Shown piece by piece: positions 31,644 through 42,490 of a stretch of 64,000 bases of DNA. A program made the translations under genes and the position numbers. Origin of the DNA: Thysanoteuthis rhombus. Its lineage: Eukaryota; Mollusca; Cephalopoda; Oegopsida; Thysanoteuthidae. The stretch's first letter is position 1. Each line of letters opens with the position of its first letter. The stretch is taken from contig OY735231.1 of assembly GCA_963457665.1 (NCBI GenBank), positions 40,614,906 to 40,678,905 on the forward strand, given 5' to 3'. The notes under the pieces were generated by a model that saw nothing but the letters and a program-made list of their open reading frames with translations, did no database searches and had not been told where the DNA came from.

Positions 31644-31646
<3 letters not shown>

Positions 31647-31649
31647 GAG

Positions 31650-32590
31650 TAATTCATCTCATTACTTGAGTTTCATTGCATATTGCAATTCTTCAGACGG
31701 GAAAATGCTTTGTCTTGATATTTCAAATACGAAATCAAATATTTCACAATTCTTTCTTCTTCCCTCACCTTACCTATCTCTGGTTGTTGATTTGGTCATA
31801 TTGTCTGGGATTTGATTTTCGTATTTGTTTTTTTCCTTGTCTCTGTGTGTGTACCGTGTATGAATGAACGTTCCAGTTAATTGTCCGTGTATGCCTTGCT
31901 TATGTATGTTTGTGTTAGTGTGTGTGTGTGTGTGTGTTTTTTCTGACTCGTATCACTAGTGTGTTTGCTCTGTTAAGTTTGATGTGTATAGCGATGTTTT
32001 CAAAATTCTGTTTTTTTTTAAAATTATGTCTTATTTAAGTTCTGATATAAAATGAATTTAATTATTTGTTTGTATGTTTGAGCATCTAAAAGGTTTTAAC
32101 TTACTTTTTTATGTGTGTCTATGAATTTCCACTCTCATGGTTTCTTATTAATCGTCTTTTTTTTTCTTTCTTCAAATTACTTCTTTCCTTCTTTTTTCTT
32201 TTTTTGTTGTTCTGTGTCGATCTTCGTTGGGTTTTTTTTAAAAGTTTAAGTTTAATAATGTAGCTAAATACGTTGGGTCTCTATTGTTGTGTTAATTAAT
32301 ATGAGATTTTTGTCTGTGTTCTCTAGTTCGCATCCTGTAAGGTTTGGAGTTGATCTAATATTTGTTCAGACTGGTTCGTCGGGATTAACTTTTAGTACTA
32401 TTTCCTATATTCTAATATATGTAATTTTGATGGGTATATGTTTATGAGTGTCATGGTCTTCATTGTGTTTCTTATATGTAGATTATTTTAATTTTTTCTT
32501 TGTTATTTCAAGTGTGTATGCGTTATCATGTCAGGTGTTAATACAAGCGTTTTTGTTATGTTTCATCGTATCATTCAGTATCAGAAAAAA
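31650..32590. other. T-rich, A-poor block between two (AT)n tracts
   Basis: Over about 940 bp the plus strand is visibly dominated by T, with many runs of 5-9 T and a (GT)n run at 31918-31938. Open frames in it (31480-31867, 32448-32684) are hydrophobic runs expected from T-rich sequence. No gene motif. Confidence 0.6.

Positions 32591-32597
<7 letters not shown>

Positions 32598-32659
<62 letters not shown>
32598..32659. repeat. (AT)n microsatellite
   Basis: Pure AT for about 62 bp. Confidence 0.98.
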
Positions 32660-32661
<2 letters not shown>

Positions 32662-32909
32662 CGCACAGATGCAAGTATGGATAAAAAGGAAGATCTCTTT
32701 ATCACGTCAAATTATCTTTGCGTCTATGTTTATCTATCCGGAAAATCCCTTCATGTATAAAGATAAACGACCGGAGAATTTTCCAATGTTGTTCTTTATT
32801 GGTGGTCTTTTAAAAAAACTTATTTATTTCGGAATTAACATGCACATCATGGGCTTAAACTTTGAAGCAGAGCCTCTAAACAAAGACTACGAATACCCTG
32901 AATAGGTGA

Positions 32910-33146
32910 AAACATAGGATTCAAATTGTAAGCCTTTGATTGGTGGAAAACACAGGGTTCAAATTGCCAGCCTCTGATTGGAAGAAACCACAGGGTTCAA
33001 ATTGACAGCTTCTGATTGGAAGAAATCATAGGATTCAAATTGTCTGCCTCTGATTGGGGGATAAGACAGGATTCAAATTGCCTGCCTCTGATTGGTAGAA
33101 AAACACAGGATTCAAATTGCCAGGCTTTGATTGAGGGATGACTTGT
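32910..33146 (+). repeat. 38-bp minisatellite, six units
   Basis: The anchor GG(A/G)TTCAAATTG begins at 32917, 32955, 32993, 33031, 33069 and 33108, giving a 38-bp period with one 39-bp step. Each unit has the plan GGATTCAAATTGCCAGCCTC, then TGATTGG, then a variable 'aagaaaacaca'. TGATTGG is the reverse of a CCAAT box core, so the array carries regularly spaced ATTGG words. No relation to nearby transposons was seen. Confidence 0.92.
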
Positions 33147-33214
33147 CATATCATCATTTGAGTTCTTTTACTTATTGGCCTCGTTAAACGATGACAACGA
33201 GGGTAACACCGATT

Positions 33215-33420
33215 ACCTTGGCCCAGTGTTAGAGTTGTAGCCCCTATTCAATAGGCTGTGGTTTAATACACCGTTGAGTCATACCAAATAATTTAAAAAT
33301 ATCTAAGAGGCTGACATTGAACATCTGCCTTCAGATTCACTCGATTTTCAAATTAGACCTAATTCCAATGCCGTTATTGGGTAAGTCACTGAGATAAAGC
33401 TCTGATGATCAACCCTTCAG
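33215..33420 (+). repeat. SINE-like unit related to 14950-15065
   Basis: Shares TTCAATAGGCTGTGGTTTAA, TACACCG and GTCATACCAAA with 14970-15012. Followed by unmatched sequence. Confidence 0.4.
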
Positions 33421-33439
33421 GCTAAATCAAGCAACCTTG

Positions 33440-33690
33440 GTTTTCCTATTCTTGAAAATCAAAAATACAAAAACCTCGGAGACTTTAAAATTCAAACGGA
33501 GCACAAAATCCAGGTAGGAATACCGGATCTAATTGATTTGAAAATGGAAAAAGGGAAAAGAAGACATATCAGATAGTGGATTTCGCGGAGTCCCAGAAGT
33601 AAAATAGAAACGATGCAAGTTCAGTCATGCCAATCGTTGTTGGAACACTGGGGATGCCCACGAAAGACCCCGCGCTCAAATGAACCCAAA
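33440..33690 (+). mobile_element. RLE-LINE endonuclease remnant, degenerate
   Basis: Reading LENQKYKNLGDFKIQTEHKI, then PDLIDLKMEKGKR, and later VGTLGMPTKDPALK then stop gives the same order as the 27.3-kb copy (LENDNHKLIWDFDIQTDHLI; RPDLVIVDKK; VGALRTVPKTL). The RPD arginine is lost (GIPD) and there are frameshifts between blocks. Confidence 0.65.
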
Positions 33691-33694
33691 TTTT

Positions 33695-34175
33695 ACGCAA
33701 ATAATCTTGATGATAGTACTCAAATAAACTAGTGTACCTATTTAAAATGTTTATTCATTAGCCGCTACAAATGATTATCACTTATGAATAATGATTTTAC
33801 CACTATTCATCAATATCTTCAAAAATTGAGATCTTTTCGTTATAATTCTTACTTTCTTGAGTCTTAGAGAAAGATCGTTTGTTTTATAACATGAGGGGAT
33901 ATAAATTTGACGAAACTGTTTTCGTGAAAAATACAGAAACGTAAGTTTTATAAAAATCTAACAGACATTTTGAAATCCAAATAGAGAGGTTTGTGCAAAT
34001 TACGTATAATGTGAAATACAGCGAGTTAAGAATTGTTTCCAGTTAGTATTTTACAGGTTCAAGTAACAAAAAAAATTGAGAAACTCTAATCATTGGAAAA
34101 ACTTGGATTTCATTGAATCTCAAATCGAAAAACAAAACAAAACAAAGAAAAGAACAAACTAATAACGGAAACCGA
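33695..34175. other. no recognisable gene
   Basis: AT-rich; nothing recognised. Confidence 0.35.
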
Positions 34176-34179
34176 GTCA

Positions 34180-34530
34180 TGTACCCAGAAGTCCAGATCT
34201 GGGCTTGTAGGTCCATCGCTGGCGTCTTGGTTCTAGCTGATGTGAACATGCAACAAGCCGAAATCCCTTGCAAAGGGGTTGGAAGAACTAGAAATCCAAA
34301 CGAGAACCTAACGGTAGCGCAACTAAAGTCGAGTACTGAGCCAGGTGCTGGAGTATTGAGGAGACTCGTTGTCACTTAATCTCTAGAGAAAGCCATCAGT
34401 TACAACTGGTCTGTCACTGTTGTGGATTGTGGGAAGGCCGAGAGGGGCCTGGGGCCTCGCAAAAACATCTGATGTGAATATTCAGATGCGTGACTACTAC
34501 TACTACTACTACTACTAATAATAATAATGA
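34180..34530 (+). mobile_element. RLE-LINE 3' UTR relative with (ACT)n(AAT)n tail
   Basis: 34348-34386 (CTGGAGTATTGAGGAGACTC..CTCTAG) matches the first stem-loop of the hairpin module, with CTGGAG/CTCTAG and TTGAG/CTTAA still able to pair through G-T. The second hairpin is changed to CAGTTACAACTG. The element ends in (ACT)n(AAT)n at 34493-34530. The preceding 170 bp are GC-richer and contain an open frame of 88 codons (34113-34379) with no known motif. Confidence 0.6.
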
Positions 34531-34534
34531 TTAT

Positions 34535-34980
34535 AATAATCATAAAGAGCATGATTTCATTGGATTGCCGTACCTAACACTAGGCATCTTTTCCTCACCA
34601 TTTTGAACAATGATATATTCCACTAAAACGAGGTCATTTTTTAAATAATTAAAAAAAAAAAGAGATCAGCCGATAAAATTTAAATATGTGTAGTTCCTGC
34701 TTTTCGAAATTTTGTTTTACACAATTTTTAACTTGAAAAAAAAAGGCAAAAAACAAAATTAGCAATCAGCTTCTGTTCTGCAGTAAATCAGTCAAAGCAC
34801 ACACCCCGTCATTCTTTCTTCTACAGCACATTTTAGTGTAACTCCCATCTCCATAATCTTCGATGACTCAGCCCAACATTTCCAAAATTTTAGGGGTCGG
34901 GGAAAACTGAAATTTATTTTCAAATATTAATTGATGCTTCTTTTCTTGAAACCATTTTGGCTCACGGAGGGTTTTTATAG
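34535..34980. other. no recognisable gene
   Basis: Nothing recognised. Confidence 0.35.
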
Positions 34981-34984
34981 GACT

Positions 34985-35300
34985 GTTCTACTCTAGGATA
35001 GCGAGGGAACTCTGTATCGAACTGTCAGCCAAGACTATCAGCATAGGTTTCATCAGTTCCTATTGGAGTCTGGCTTGCTGGCTATCTATTTATGAATGTG
35101 TAGCCACACCAATGGTGCTATAGGACTGAAAATGTGTACTTTTACTCCTTAGTATATCTAGAAAAAAACAAAAACAAAAAAAACTCCGATTTCTTTAACT
35201 TCTTGAAAATTCCTACCAAAAATAGTTTTTTTTAGCGGGGGAGGTCTATTTACAACGTAATTTATGCTTAATTGGTTCGTACTGTTCGGCAGCGTTGAGG
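34985..35300 (+). repeat. family A copy, diverged
   Basis: GAACTGTCAGCC, GCATAGGTTTCATCAGTTCC, CTGGCTTGCTGGCTATCTAT, CACCAATGGTGCTATAGGAC and TGAAAATGTG appear in order to 35135; the right half is degraded with GGGGGAGGTCTATTTACAAC near 35237. Confidence 0.65.
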
Positions 35301-35564
35301 CTTGTTTTTTTTTGTTTTTTTTACAATGCAGACTCTTTATGATGATAACCACCCGTAAAAAGGTGACAGATTTTATCCATTATTAATTATTTCCAATTCT
35401 TAGTTTAACTATCCTCAACAAGGCATACTGCTAAAATACATTAATCTCTTAGATAGATAAACAGTGTAATCTTTATCAAAGAATTTTTTTTATACAGGAT
35501 TAACTAGTAATTTATAAAGTCACGAATTATTAAGAAGATAGCTACCAGCATTTCGCTTACTTAA

Positions 35565-35965
35565 TGAACTACCGTAGCCAGGAAAGGTGGGAAAGGGTTT
35601 ATTCTTTTTTTTTCGTATGTAAGTGTGTTGGTTTGTGCCTTTGTGAGTTCCAGGGTCCCTGGTCATACCGTATTGTCCACATACTTGGGAATTGGCATCA
35701 GTACTTGATCCCTTCTAAAAAATGTTTTGGATATTTGTAAAAAAAAAGCCTTTTCGACCGTTTTGGGGAATTATTTTGATGGTTTTATTAATAATATCTG
35801 GATTATCCAGATTCTTGATGTTTTTTCATAACTTTATTTTAGATCTCATCCATTGAGAAACGCCAGTGAATGTCATGAAACTTATTTATTCTTGGATGTA
35901 ATTTTTTTACATGATTCCAAATTTTGTTTAATAATTGACTGTGATCACAAGTCAATTATCATATT
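35565..35965 (+). mobile_element. family B MITE-like element, copy 2
   Basis: Begins TGAACTACCGTAGCCAGGAA, then CTGGTCATACCGTATTGTCC and TTGGCATCAGTACTTG, and ends near ATGATTCCAAATTTTG..TAATTGACTGTGATC. The terminal GCTACGG word is lost at the right end. Confidence 0.65.
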
Positions 35966-36076
35966 TGCAAAACAAAGAACTTTCCCTCAATATCCGTGTC
36001 GTATAATCAGTTATCTGAACATCTGAACATTATCGTAAAAGGGTTTTATTATGCAACTGGGGTCAGAGCAAGCGAT

Positions 36077-36081
36077 GAATA

Positions 36082-36142
<61 letters not shown>

Positions 36143-36161
36143 GTAACTATATATATAAATG

Positions 36162-36199
<38 letters not shown>

Positions 36200-36231
36200 A
36201 CTATATATATATATATATATACATATATATG

Positions 36232-36265
<34 letters not shown>

Positions 36266-36391
36266 TACATATATATATATATTTGCATATGTATATATAT
36301 ATACATATATATATATATAAATGTAACTATATATATAAATGTAACTATATATATATAAATGTAACTATATATATATATATATATAATTATA

Positions 36392-36445
<54 letters not shown>

Positions 36446-36481
36446 TATGTATATATATATATTTACATATATATATATATT

Positions 36482-36553
<72 letters not shown>

Positions 36554-36556
36554 TAT
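36077..36556. repeat. 480-bp compound (AT)n array with TGTAAC-bearing units
   Basis: Alternating AT broken by ATAAATGTAACTATATAT words at 36135-36170 and 36318-36370, by TTTACAT at 36264 and 36462, and by TTTGCAT at 36283 and 36480. The interruptions recur in the same order with offsets of 180-198 bp, so the array contains an internal segmental duplication. Long Tyr/Ile frames are artefacts. Confidence 0.93.
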
Positions 36557-36559
36557 TAT

Positions 36560-36850
36560 TTTCGCCGTTTCCCTACGTTGCTATAGTTACACCTTGTTGC
36601 CTTGGTGACGCTCTCGTTTGTAAATTGAATTCTGAGAGGCGCCCCGATGCGTAAACAGTGCCACGTGACTCAAAAAATCGATCTCCACTTGCAACGATCA
36701 GACCGGACGTGGATTCGCCGCCAGGAATTATTTACTTTCTCGTTCAATGTATACTTCAGCTACTTCTTATTCTTTTCATACCTTTCCATTTTCTTTTTCT
36801 TCTAGCATCACCTTTTTTCTCTCGAAATTCCCTTCTTCGGGTTCTTATTT
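36560..36850. other. GC-richer unique stretch, no gene recognised
   Basis: 36585-36730 is GC-richer than the surroundings (CTTGGTGACGCTCTCG, GAGGCGCCCCGATGCG, ACCGGACGTGGATTCGCC). Short overlapping frames only; I could not identify it. Confidence 0.35.
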
Positions 36851-36854
36851 GGAA

Positions 36855-37485
36855 CAGCCAACCTTAACGGTCACTAAAACTGTCAACATAAGTTTCTTCA
36901 GTTTTCAAGTAGGTTTGGCTGGCTACGTAAAAAAGTGTTTCTCTTGACCAACTTGAAAAATTACTTTTTTTATCTCGAAGTAAATTTCTGATTCAATGAT
37001 CAAATGATAAATATTACTTTGAGAAAGACTGATGAATTTACGTGCAACTAATTAGAGAAAGTTTGTTTTTCATATAGTGTACGTAACTCTTACTTTATGT
37101 ATGTATGCATGTATGTACGTATTACGTGTACTGACTACACAAATGGGGCTATAGGGATGGATATTTGAACATTTGACATACTTTTTGAAAATTCGAAATT
37201 GAAATGCTGTATTCATCCCATATTTTGTGTCCAGCAGCATTCACGATTTCTTTTTGAAAATTCAAACTACTTTTTTATTGAAAGAAAAACAAAATTTTGA
37301 TGGGACACTGTTACCTGTTGGTAAAAGTGTCTGATCCAGACCATGTTTTCCATTAATTTTCCAATTCCAACAATTGAAACCACCCTTTTGACATTGTGCC
37401 AAAAAGGCTTCAATTGATCACTTCAGCATGTCGTTGTGCTAATAGACGTTGGTCACATGACAGTTATTTTTGAGCGACTACCCTC
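36855..37485 (+). repeat. family A copy, expanded
   Basis: Left end ACTGTCAACATAAGTTTCTT, CAGTTTTCAAGTAGGTTTGG, CTGGCTACG at 36880-36925; TATGTATGTATGCATGTATG near 37097; ACACAAATGGGGCTATAGGG near 37137; TTTTGTGTCCAGCAGCATTC; CAATTGATCACTTCAGCATG; GAGCGACTACC at 37472. It is about 170 bp longer than other copies because of insertions at 36930-37080. Confidence 0.7.
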
Positions 37486-37489
37486 TTTT

Positions 37490-38478
37490 TTGAAAAGAAA
37501 TTCTTCCAATCTCTTTTCTTGTTTCTTCATTTTCACCCCATTCTGAGAACTTGATTAATTTAGGACGGGGCTTGTAACACATAATATGAAGACCCGTTGT
37601 ACCCTACGGCCTTCTCCAGGCGCGTAACTCTCTCTAGATACAGCACTCACTTGAACAAACCCTAGGGTACTATGCTATGTTAAAAAGCTGAACTGAGACG
37701 AAGACAACATTCTGAGGAAATTTGTACGTGATATTTTTTTACTTGCATAATAGATTAATATTTTTAAAAGATTTGCTATACAGACATACGATACAAATGC
37801 CTGACATTTCAGTTATCAGTTTTCAAGAAACGTTTTCGTTTTCATCTTTGTGCAGTAATTCTTTTATTTTTCTCTCTCGTTTTTTTTTATTTTTCTCAAA
37901 AAAAAAAAAAATAACTGAGAAATCCTACGGGGCTCTATTACAGCGCCAAGACTATTTCAGTCGTTTGGTTTTCCTTTCTCTTTATCTGCTTTTTCTCATT
38001 TTTCACTCATTCCTTTCTTCTTTTATTTTCCTCACCTAATTTTCCCGTTCCAAATGTTCCTTGCCTTTTTCCTTTTTTCATGTAGTTCCAACAATGGATA
38101 ATTCCTTTATATCCGTAACCGTTGACAAAAAAGCCCAAACAAACCAACAATAAATTCAGCAAAAGCAAAACAATAACAAAAGAAAAATAAAAACACGTAT
38201 TGACGAGCAGTCGATACATAAACAACAACTCACGCATGCGCAATAATTCCCATTTTTCATGTCCCTGCGACGATAATCCGAAGTAAGGAATAGACATTGT
38301 CGCTTGCAAATAAGATTTGCACCTTCGTAAAGACGAAGTGTCTTCGTGGATCTGCTGACAAATCAGCTCGAAGGATCACCTCATCCTGATTAGATCAACT
38401 AATTCATTTTATCCCTGTAAACTTATTTTCGGATATAGCAGTCTCTATGATTTAGCGCCACGTCCCCCCGATACTTTA
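37490..38478. other. no recognisable gene
   Basis: T-rich on the plus strand to about 38040, then A-rich. Frames of 105 and 100 codons are low-complexity Phe/Ser/Leu runs. No motif. Confidence 0.35.
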
Positions 38479-38481
38479 TCA

Positions 38482-38930
38482 CAGGGGACGGCAACCTACG
38501 CCTTGCAGGCTGAATCTGGCTTGCAGCCTCATTTCGTCTGACCTATCGACTTACTTGAATATGTGATACTGTGTACAAAATTACCTTGTTTTTCTTTTAG
38601 ATCTTTGGTAAGCAAATATTGAAATTCAGTTTTGAAAAATACTATGAAAATCTCATGCAATGACTTCAAACATATTAATGTTTTGTAACTAAAGAAATTT
38701 TAGCATAACATATCTCTGCTTTTCTGTTAATACGTGCGCAATATTGATCATGATTAAACAATATGTTCTCAAAGTTTTCATTAATAGTAAATGGAAGGTT
38801 ATGTAGCGTATGGTGCTTTGAATCCTGGGTGCACTGTGTACCACAGATTTTAGTGTCTATAAAAATAAATGCACAGTTGAGGATTTCGAGGCACAGTGTA
38901 GGGAAGGTGGTCCTAATCGTCAAAATTAAA
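38482..38930 (+). mobile_element. hAT-like element, left terminus and interior
   Basis: CAGGGGACGGCAACCTACGC at 38482, followed by CTTGCAGGCTGAATC, closely resembles hAT termini of the CAGGGGTCGGCAACC type. The interior at 38800-38920 is shared with 18385-18495. The right terminus was not found, and no transposase is encoded. Confidence 0.55.
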
Positions 38931-38934
38931 TTAA

Positions 38935-39340
38935 CAACGGAAAAAAGTTTTGGATTAGACACTTTTATCGGTGATCAATAGTGTCCGATCCAAATTTTGT
39001 TTTTATTCAATAATTCTCTAATTTATTTTCATTTGTTTGCCGAATAAGATATCGAATGAGCAAGGATATGAATTAATTTACAATCGGGCCAACCTTTGTT
39101 AAATTGTAACAAAAACGCTTTTACTGCCTGTTCCTTCTTAGAGACACAAATATTTTGGCGTTTCTTTTGCATCTGCAAAACACAGTTTACCAAAGATACG
39201 AAACACCATTGGCCATTGGTAGATATATATTCCTATAATGAAGGAAACATTAAAGTAATTAAAAACATGCGTATACAACAAGTGTTTCGTTTTTTTTAAA
39301 TCAAATTTTTTAAACATGTCTCCTCAGAAGTTTGCTGTTA
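38935..39340. other. no recognisable gene
   Basis: Nothing recognised. Confidence 0.35.
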
Positions 39341-39345
39341 TATCA

Positions 39346-39357
39346 GATCATCATCAA

Positions 39358-39392
<35 letters not shown>

Positions 39393-39476
39393 GCATCATC
39401 GTCGTCGTCGTCGTCGTCATCATCATCATCATCATCAGCAGCAGCATCAGCATCATCATCAGCAGCCTTTTAGCGT
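39346..39476 (-). repeat. (CAT)n tail of RTE copy with CGT and CAG variants
   Basis: (CAT)n with an internal run of seven CGT units (39398-39418) and several CAG units. It is the expanded tail of the minus-strand RTE copy next to it. CGT keeps CpG in an AT-rich region. Confidence 0.93.
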
Positions 39477-39965
39477 CTGTCGTTGGACAAAGACATCCCC
39501 CTTGATTCAACGGACCTCTTTATCGTGAGCGTTGCGGAGCCAGTACTTTCTAAACCTAGTTCTAATCTTAATTCTAGTTTTGGTTTTAGTTAGTTCACCA
39601 CATGATATTTTGCCAGTCAGTGCTTCGCATAATATCTCTGATGGATTCTTTAATATCTCGTACTCCTGTTTTTTCCACTAATATACTGCGCTGTTTTGTG
39701 AGGTTACGTATGATTCTCACCAGTGCACATCCCATGGTTTTCAGTCTAAGGGCTAGTCTCTTTGATAGGTTCCAGGTTTCAGCTCTATAGGTGACTACCG
39801 GGAAGATGCGTTGGTTGTATACCCTTCTCTTTAGGACCAGCAGGATTTTGTTGTTCTTGAAGGTTGGGCTAGTTCTATCGAAATCTTGAAGTTTTTCAGT
39901 GATTCTTTGCATGATTTCCTCTTCTTTTGAGGATTTCATGAAGATTCGTTGTCAAGGCCTACAAC
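39460..39965 (-). mobile_element. RTE-type LINE 3' end, inverted, 114-codon frame
   Basis: The minus-strand frame 39939-39595 reads MKSSKEEEIMQRI, LKRRVYNQRIFPVVTYRAET, WNLSKRLALRLKT and TGVRDIKESI. The downstream segment to 39460 retains the tail words (GAGCCAGTACTTTCTAAAC, GTCCAACGACAGACG in reverse). The WAGHVARM segment is missing, so about 100 bp is deleted between 39600 and 39540. 5'-truncated at RIFMKSS. Confidence 0.8.
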
Positions 39966-39969
39966 TCAG

Positions 39970-40394
39970 GTTATTTTTCAGATACTTTTCTTTTCTAAGC
40001 AATAACATTCCGGTGGCTACAGCAGATTTTTCAAGTCGAAAAACTACCGGGCAACATTTTTTTTTTAAACGACGCTGGGGTGTCCCCTCTTGGGTGCATC
40101 CCTGGTTATAGTGTGGGGATATCCCAAGATGCTCAGTCATCAGAACCCCCTCATGCCCTTGCTGATGTAGTCCAGGGGGATGCAGAGAGCGACACGTCCA
40201 GTAGCAGCTCTGCTGCCAGAGCTACTGGAAGGGGGTTTCACTCTACGCCAATCGCACTTCCTTATTTTTGGAATTAAAGCTCGGCTTATCAACAAGTGCG
40301 TAGATATCATACTCTGATCATAGACAGAAGTGCTGGGAAGCAACCCTTTGATCTTAGGCAAAACGCACAGATACAACACCCTAATCATAAGCAG

Positions 40395-40395
<1 letters not shown>
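39970..40395. other. GC-rich stretch, unplaced
   Basis: 40070-40250 is GC-rich with open frames on both strands (65 and 82 codons; the minus frame has WRRVKPPSSSSGSRAATGRV). It lies between two RTE copies of the same orientation and could be a more 5' RTE or other LINE segment, but no motif confirms it. Confidence 0.35.
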
Positions 40396-40396
<1 letters not shown>

Positions 40397-40431
<35 letters not shown>

Positions 40432-40660
40432 GTCTTTTAACTTCCGTCGTTGGACATAGACCTTCCCCAGGATTTGCCACATTTCTCTATCATGGGCGTC
40501 GCAGAGCCAGTATTTCCTGAATTTGTCTAGTTCACCTCTCGATCTTGTATTCTGTCGGCCTCAATTTTGCATGTGATCCCTGAGGATCCATATTGTGAGT
40601 CGTGATGTCCATTTGTTGTCTTTCATTCTTGCAACATGGCCTATATGCGAGATATATCAT
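40397..40660 (-). mobile_element. RTE-type LINE last 260 bp, inverted
   Basis: (ATC)n tail at 40397-40433 then AGTCTTTTAACTTCCGTCGT, TGGACATAGACCTTCCCCAG, GCCACATTTCTCTATCATGG and GGATCCATATTGTGAGTCGT in the standard order. Truncated at the AACATGGCC point. Confidence 0.85.
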
Positions 40661-40705
40661 TACATAGCCAGCCAGACAGCGAGACGAACAGACAGAAAGC
40701 CAAAT

Positions 40706-40804
40706 CAGAGTTGCCAATTTAGATGTGATCTTTCATTTTACAATCCTGGAAGTCACTTTCAAATTCGAATAATAAAAATAAAAATATCTCAATTGGCAAC
40801 ACTG
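40706..40804. mobile_element. 99-bp palindromic hAT-type MITE
   Basis: Left end CAGAGTTGCCAATTTAGA and right end, reverse complemented, CAGTGTTGCCAATTGAGA match at 16 of 18 positions. CAG..CTG ends fit hAT. Internal TGGAAGTCACTTTC is shared with the 71-bp element at 48116. Flanking 8-mers do not match, so no target duplication is visible. Confidence 0.7.
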
Positions 40805-40809
40805 GACTT

Positions 40810-41240
40810 TGAAACATGACAAAAAATAGAAAATAAGTATCTAGATATTGTCAACAGTGACTTACAATTTCGAAAAACAAAAAAACCCAGGAGGAACAAG
40901 AAAAAAAAATTCATCTGAATTGGCTCCTCTGAGTCAAACAATCAGACCAACATATACAGACAGATTTCGTGACAGTTTTGCTTGATAGTTTCTGATTTAA
41001 CTTCTAAATCAATATTCGCCACTTTATGATATTCATTGAATTATTTTAAGGGAAAAGTGAATCATACAAACAAACTCTTAACACAAGATGCTATCGTTAT
41101 AAAACACTCTGCATTGAATTTGTGGAATAAAATCGAAAATCAATTAACAATTTTTGGAAAAAAAACAAACAATATTCTGATACGAAATATCAATCATTGA
41201 AAATGCAGTAAAAAGAGTAAAAAGATATCCTCATATCTTT
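40810..41240. other. no gene; possible family A edge
   Basis: 40970-41005 (GACAGTTTTGCTTGATAGTT, TCTGATT) resembles the sequence just outside inverted family A copies at 14365 and 62845 that also precede family B. Confidence 0.4.
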
Positions 41241-41244
41241 GCTC

Positions 41245-41645
41245 AGTAATATTGAACCACAGTAGACACCAAAGATGGCTAAGGATTCAATTTTTTTTTA
41301 TATTTGTGTTGGTTTGTATGTTGGTGTGTTTGTGTATGTATTCACATGTTTATTCAAAAGTTTGCGTGATGCAACGCCCTTGGCCAAACTGTTTAGTCTA
41401 CAGATTTGAAGATTGGCAACAGTTTTTAACTTGACACATAGATGATTGTAGATTTTTCATACTGTTTTAGATATTCTAAATGAAAAAGTTTCAGTATCAA
41501 TGTGTGCAAAAAAACCCAAAAAAAACAAATAAAAAAATGTCATAAGTAGAATATATTCCGATCATATTTAATCTTTTTACGTAATTCAAAATTTTGACGC
41601 TACGGTTGTTCAGTTATTGACTGTGATGGAGAGTTTTCACTAGTT
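41245..41645 (+). mobile_element. family B MITE-like element, copy 3
   Basis: Begins ATTGAACCACAGTAGACACC and AAAGATGGCTAAGG, has GTTTAGTCTACAGATTTGAA and ATTGGCAACAG, and ends TTTTGACGCTACGGTTGTTC, AGTTATTGACTGTGATGG. The right terminus here is the best preserved in the window. Confidence 0.7.
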
Positions 41646-41649
41646 TTCA

Positions 41650-42005
41650 CTAGTCTTTAAATGACCTCCATCTTGAATTTTTTTTCTACAACGTTCAGTC
41701 CAATTTATCCGTTGCCGTAAAAACCGAAGTCTCAACTCGATGGTTGCATAAAAACAAACAAATCCAAAATGAAGCTAACAAGTCAAAATTATCAAAAATG
41801 CTGTCATCACATGTTTAGACACTATTTTACCCAAAACGGCCAGTCTGGATCACTTCACAGGCATTAATTTAAATCTGAATGACAGTCATCGTCGTTAGCT
41901 AATCCTTTTTCCCAAGATTTTGCATCCTCCTGAGACGAGGAAAGATAAACAAAAAGAATTTTTAATGGCGTTGATTTGTTTAAGGTGAATTCCAAATTGT
42001 CAGGG
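41650..42005. other. no recognisable gene
   Basis: A 13-bp direct repeat AGTTTTCACTAGT-type duplication occurs at 41632-41655. Otherwise nothing recognised. Confidence 0.35.
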
Positions 42006-42008
42006 AAT

Positions 42009-42090
42009 CAGGGCCGCCGCTAGGCACTTGCGTGGGACAGGCTGTACGTAGGTGATCACGTGCCTCAGGGAGCACCAAAGCAGCCTGACA
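42009..42090 (+). mobile_element. possible hAT left terminus
   Basis: CAGGGCCGCCGCTAGGCACT is hAT-terminus-like and lies 480 bp upstream of a hAT transposase remnant on the same strand. Linking the two is inference. Confidence 0.4.
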
Positions 42091-42490
42091 ATTATATAAA
42101 AAATCATGATTTATGATTACAATAGGCACCACAAGACAACAATAATCATAGTAATACAAGCTGTATATAACTTCTCGTAGTATTAAAAGGGTTTTAGGTG
42201 CTGAATTCATTTCATCCCGTTCTCCTCCGTCTACTATGAATCGATCTTCCATTCCATGGCATCTGATCTTCAAAATACTTGTGGGAAAGGTTCGTTGATA
42301 ACCATTGGCGCCAATCATCATTTCCCCAGGGATGGTTGTGACAAAAAATCAACATTTATTTTATTAAAATGTGGTATTAGTTAGTAAATGTTTAATGACA
42401 CAGAAAATAATGAACCAGCCACAACTGTCACCATAGGTAAGTGCCCTAGATATGTTGACATTCCTGTATGAGATCCAACCTTAAGATCTC

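Noticed and set aside
32905..33150. 38-bp array considered as a CRISPR array
   Set aside because: Units are contiguous with only a short variable linker, not repeats with unique spacers, and the surroundings are clearly eukaryotic.
36085..36654. 189-residue Tyr/Ile frame
   Set aside because: Translation of an (AT)n array.
40080..40277. 65-codon Ser/Ala-rich frame as a gene
   Set aside because: Overlaps an equally long antisense frame in a GC-rich pocket between RTE copies; no motif.
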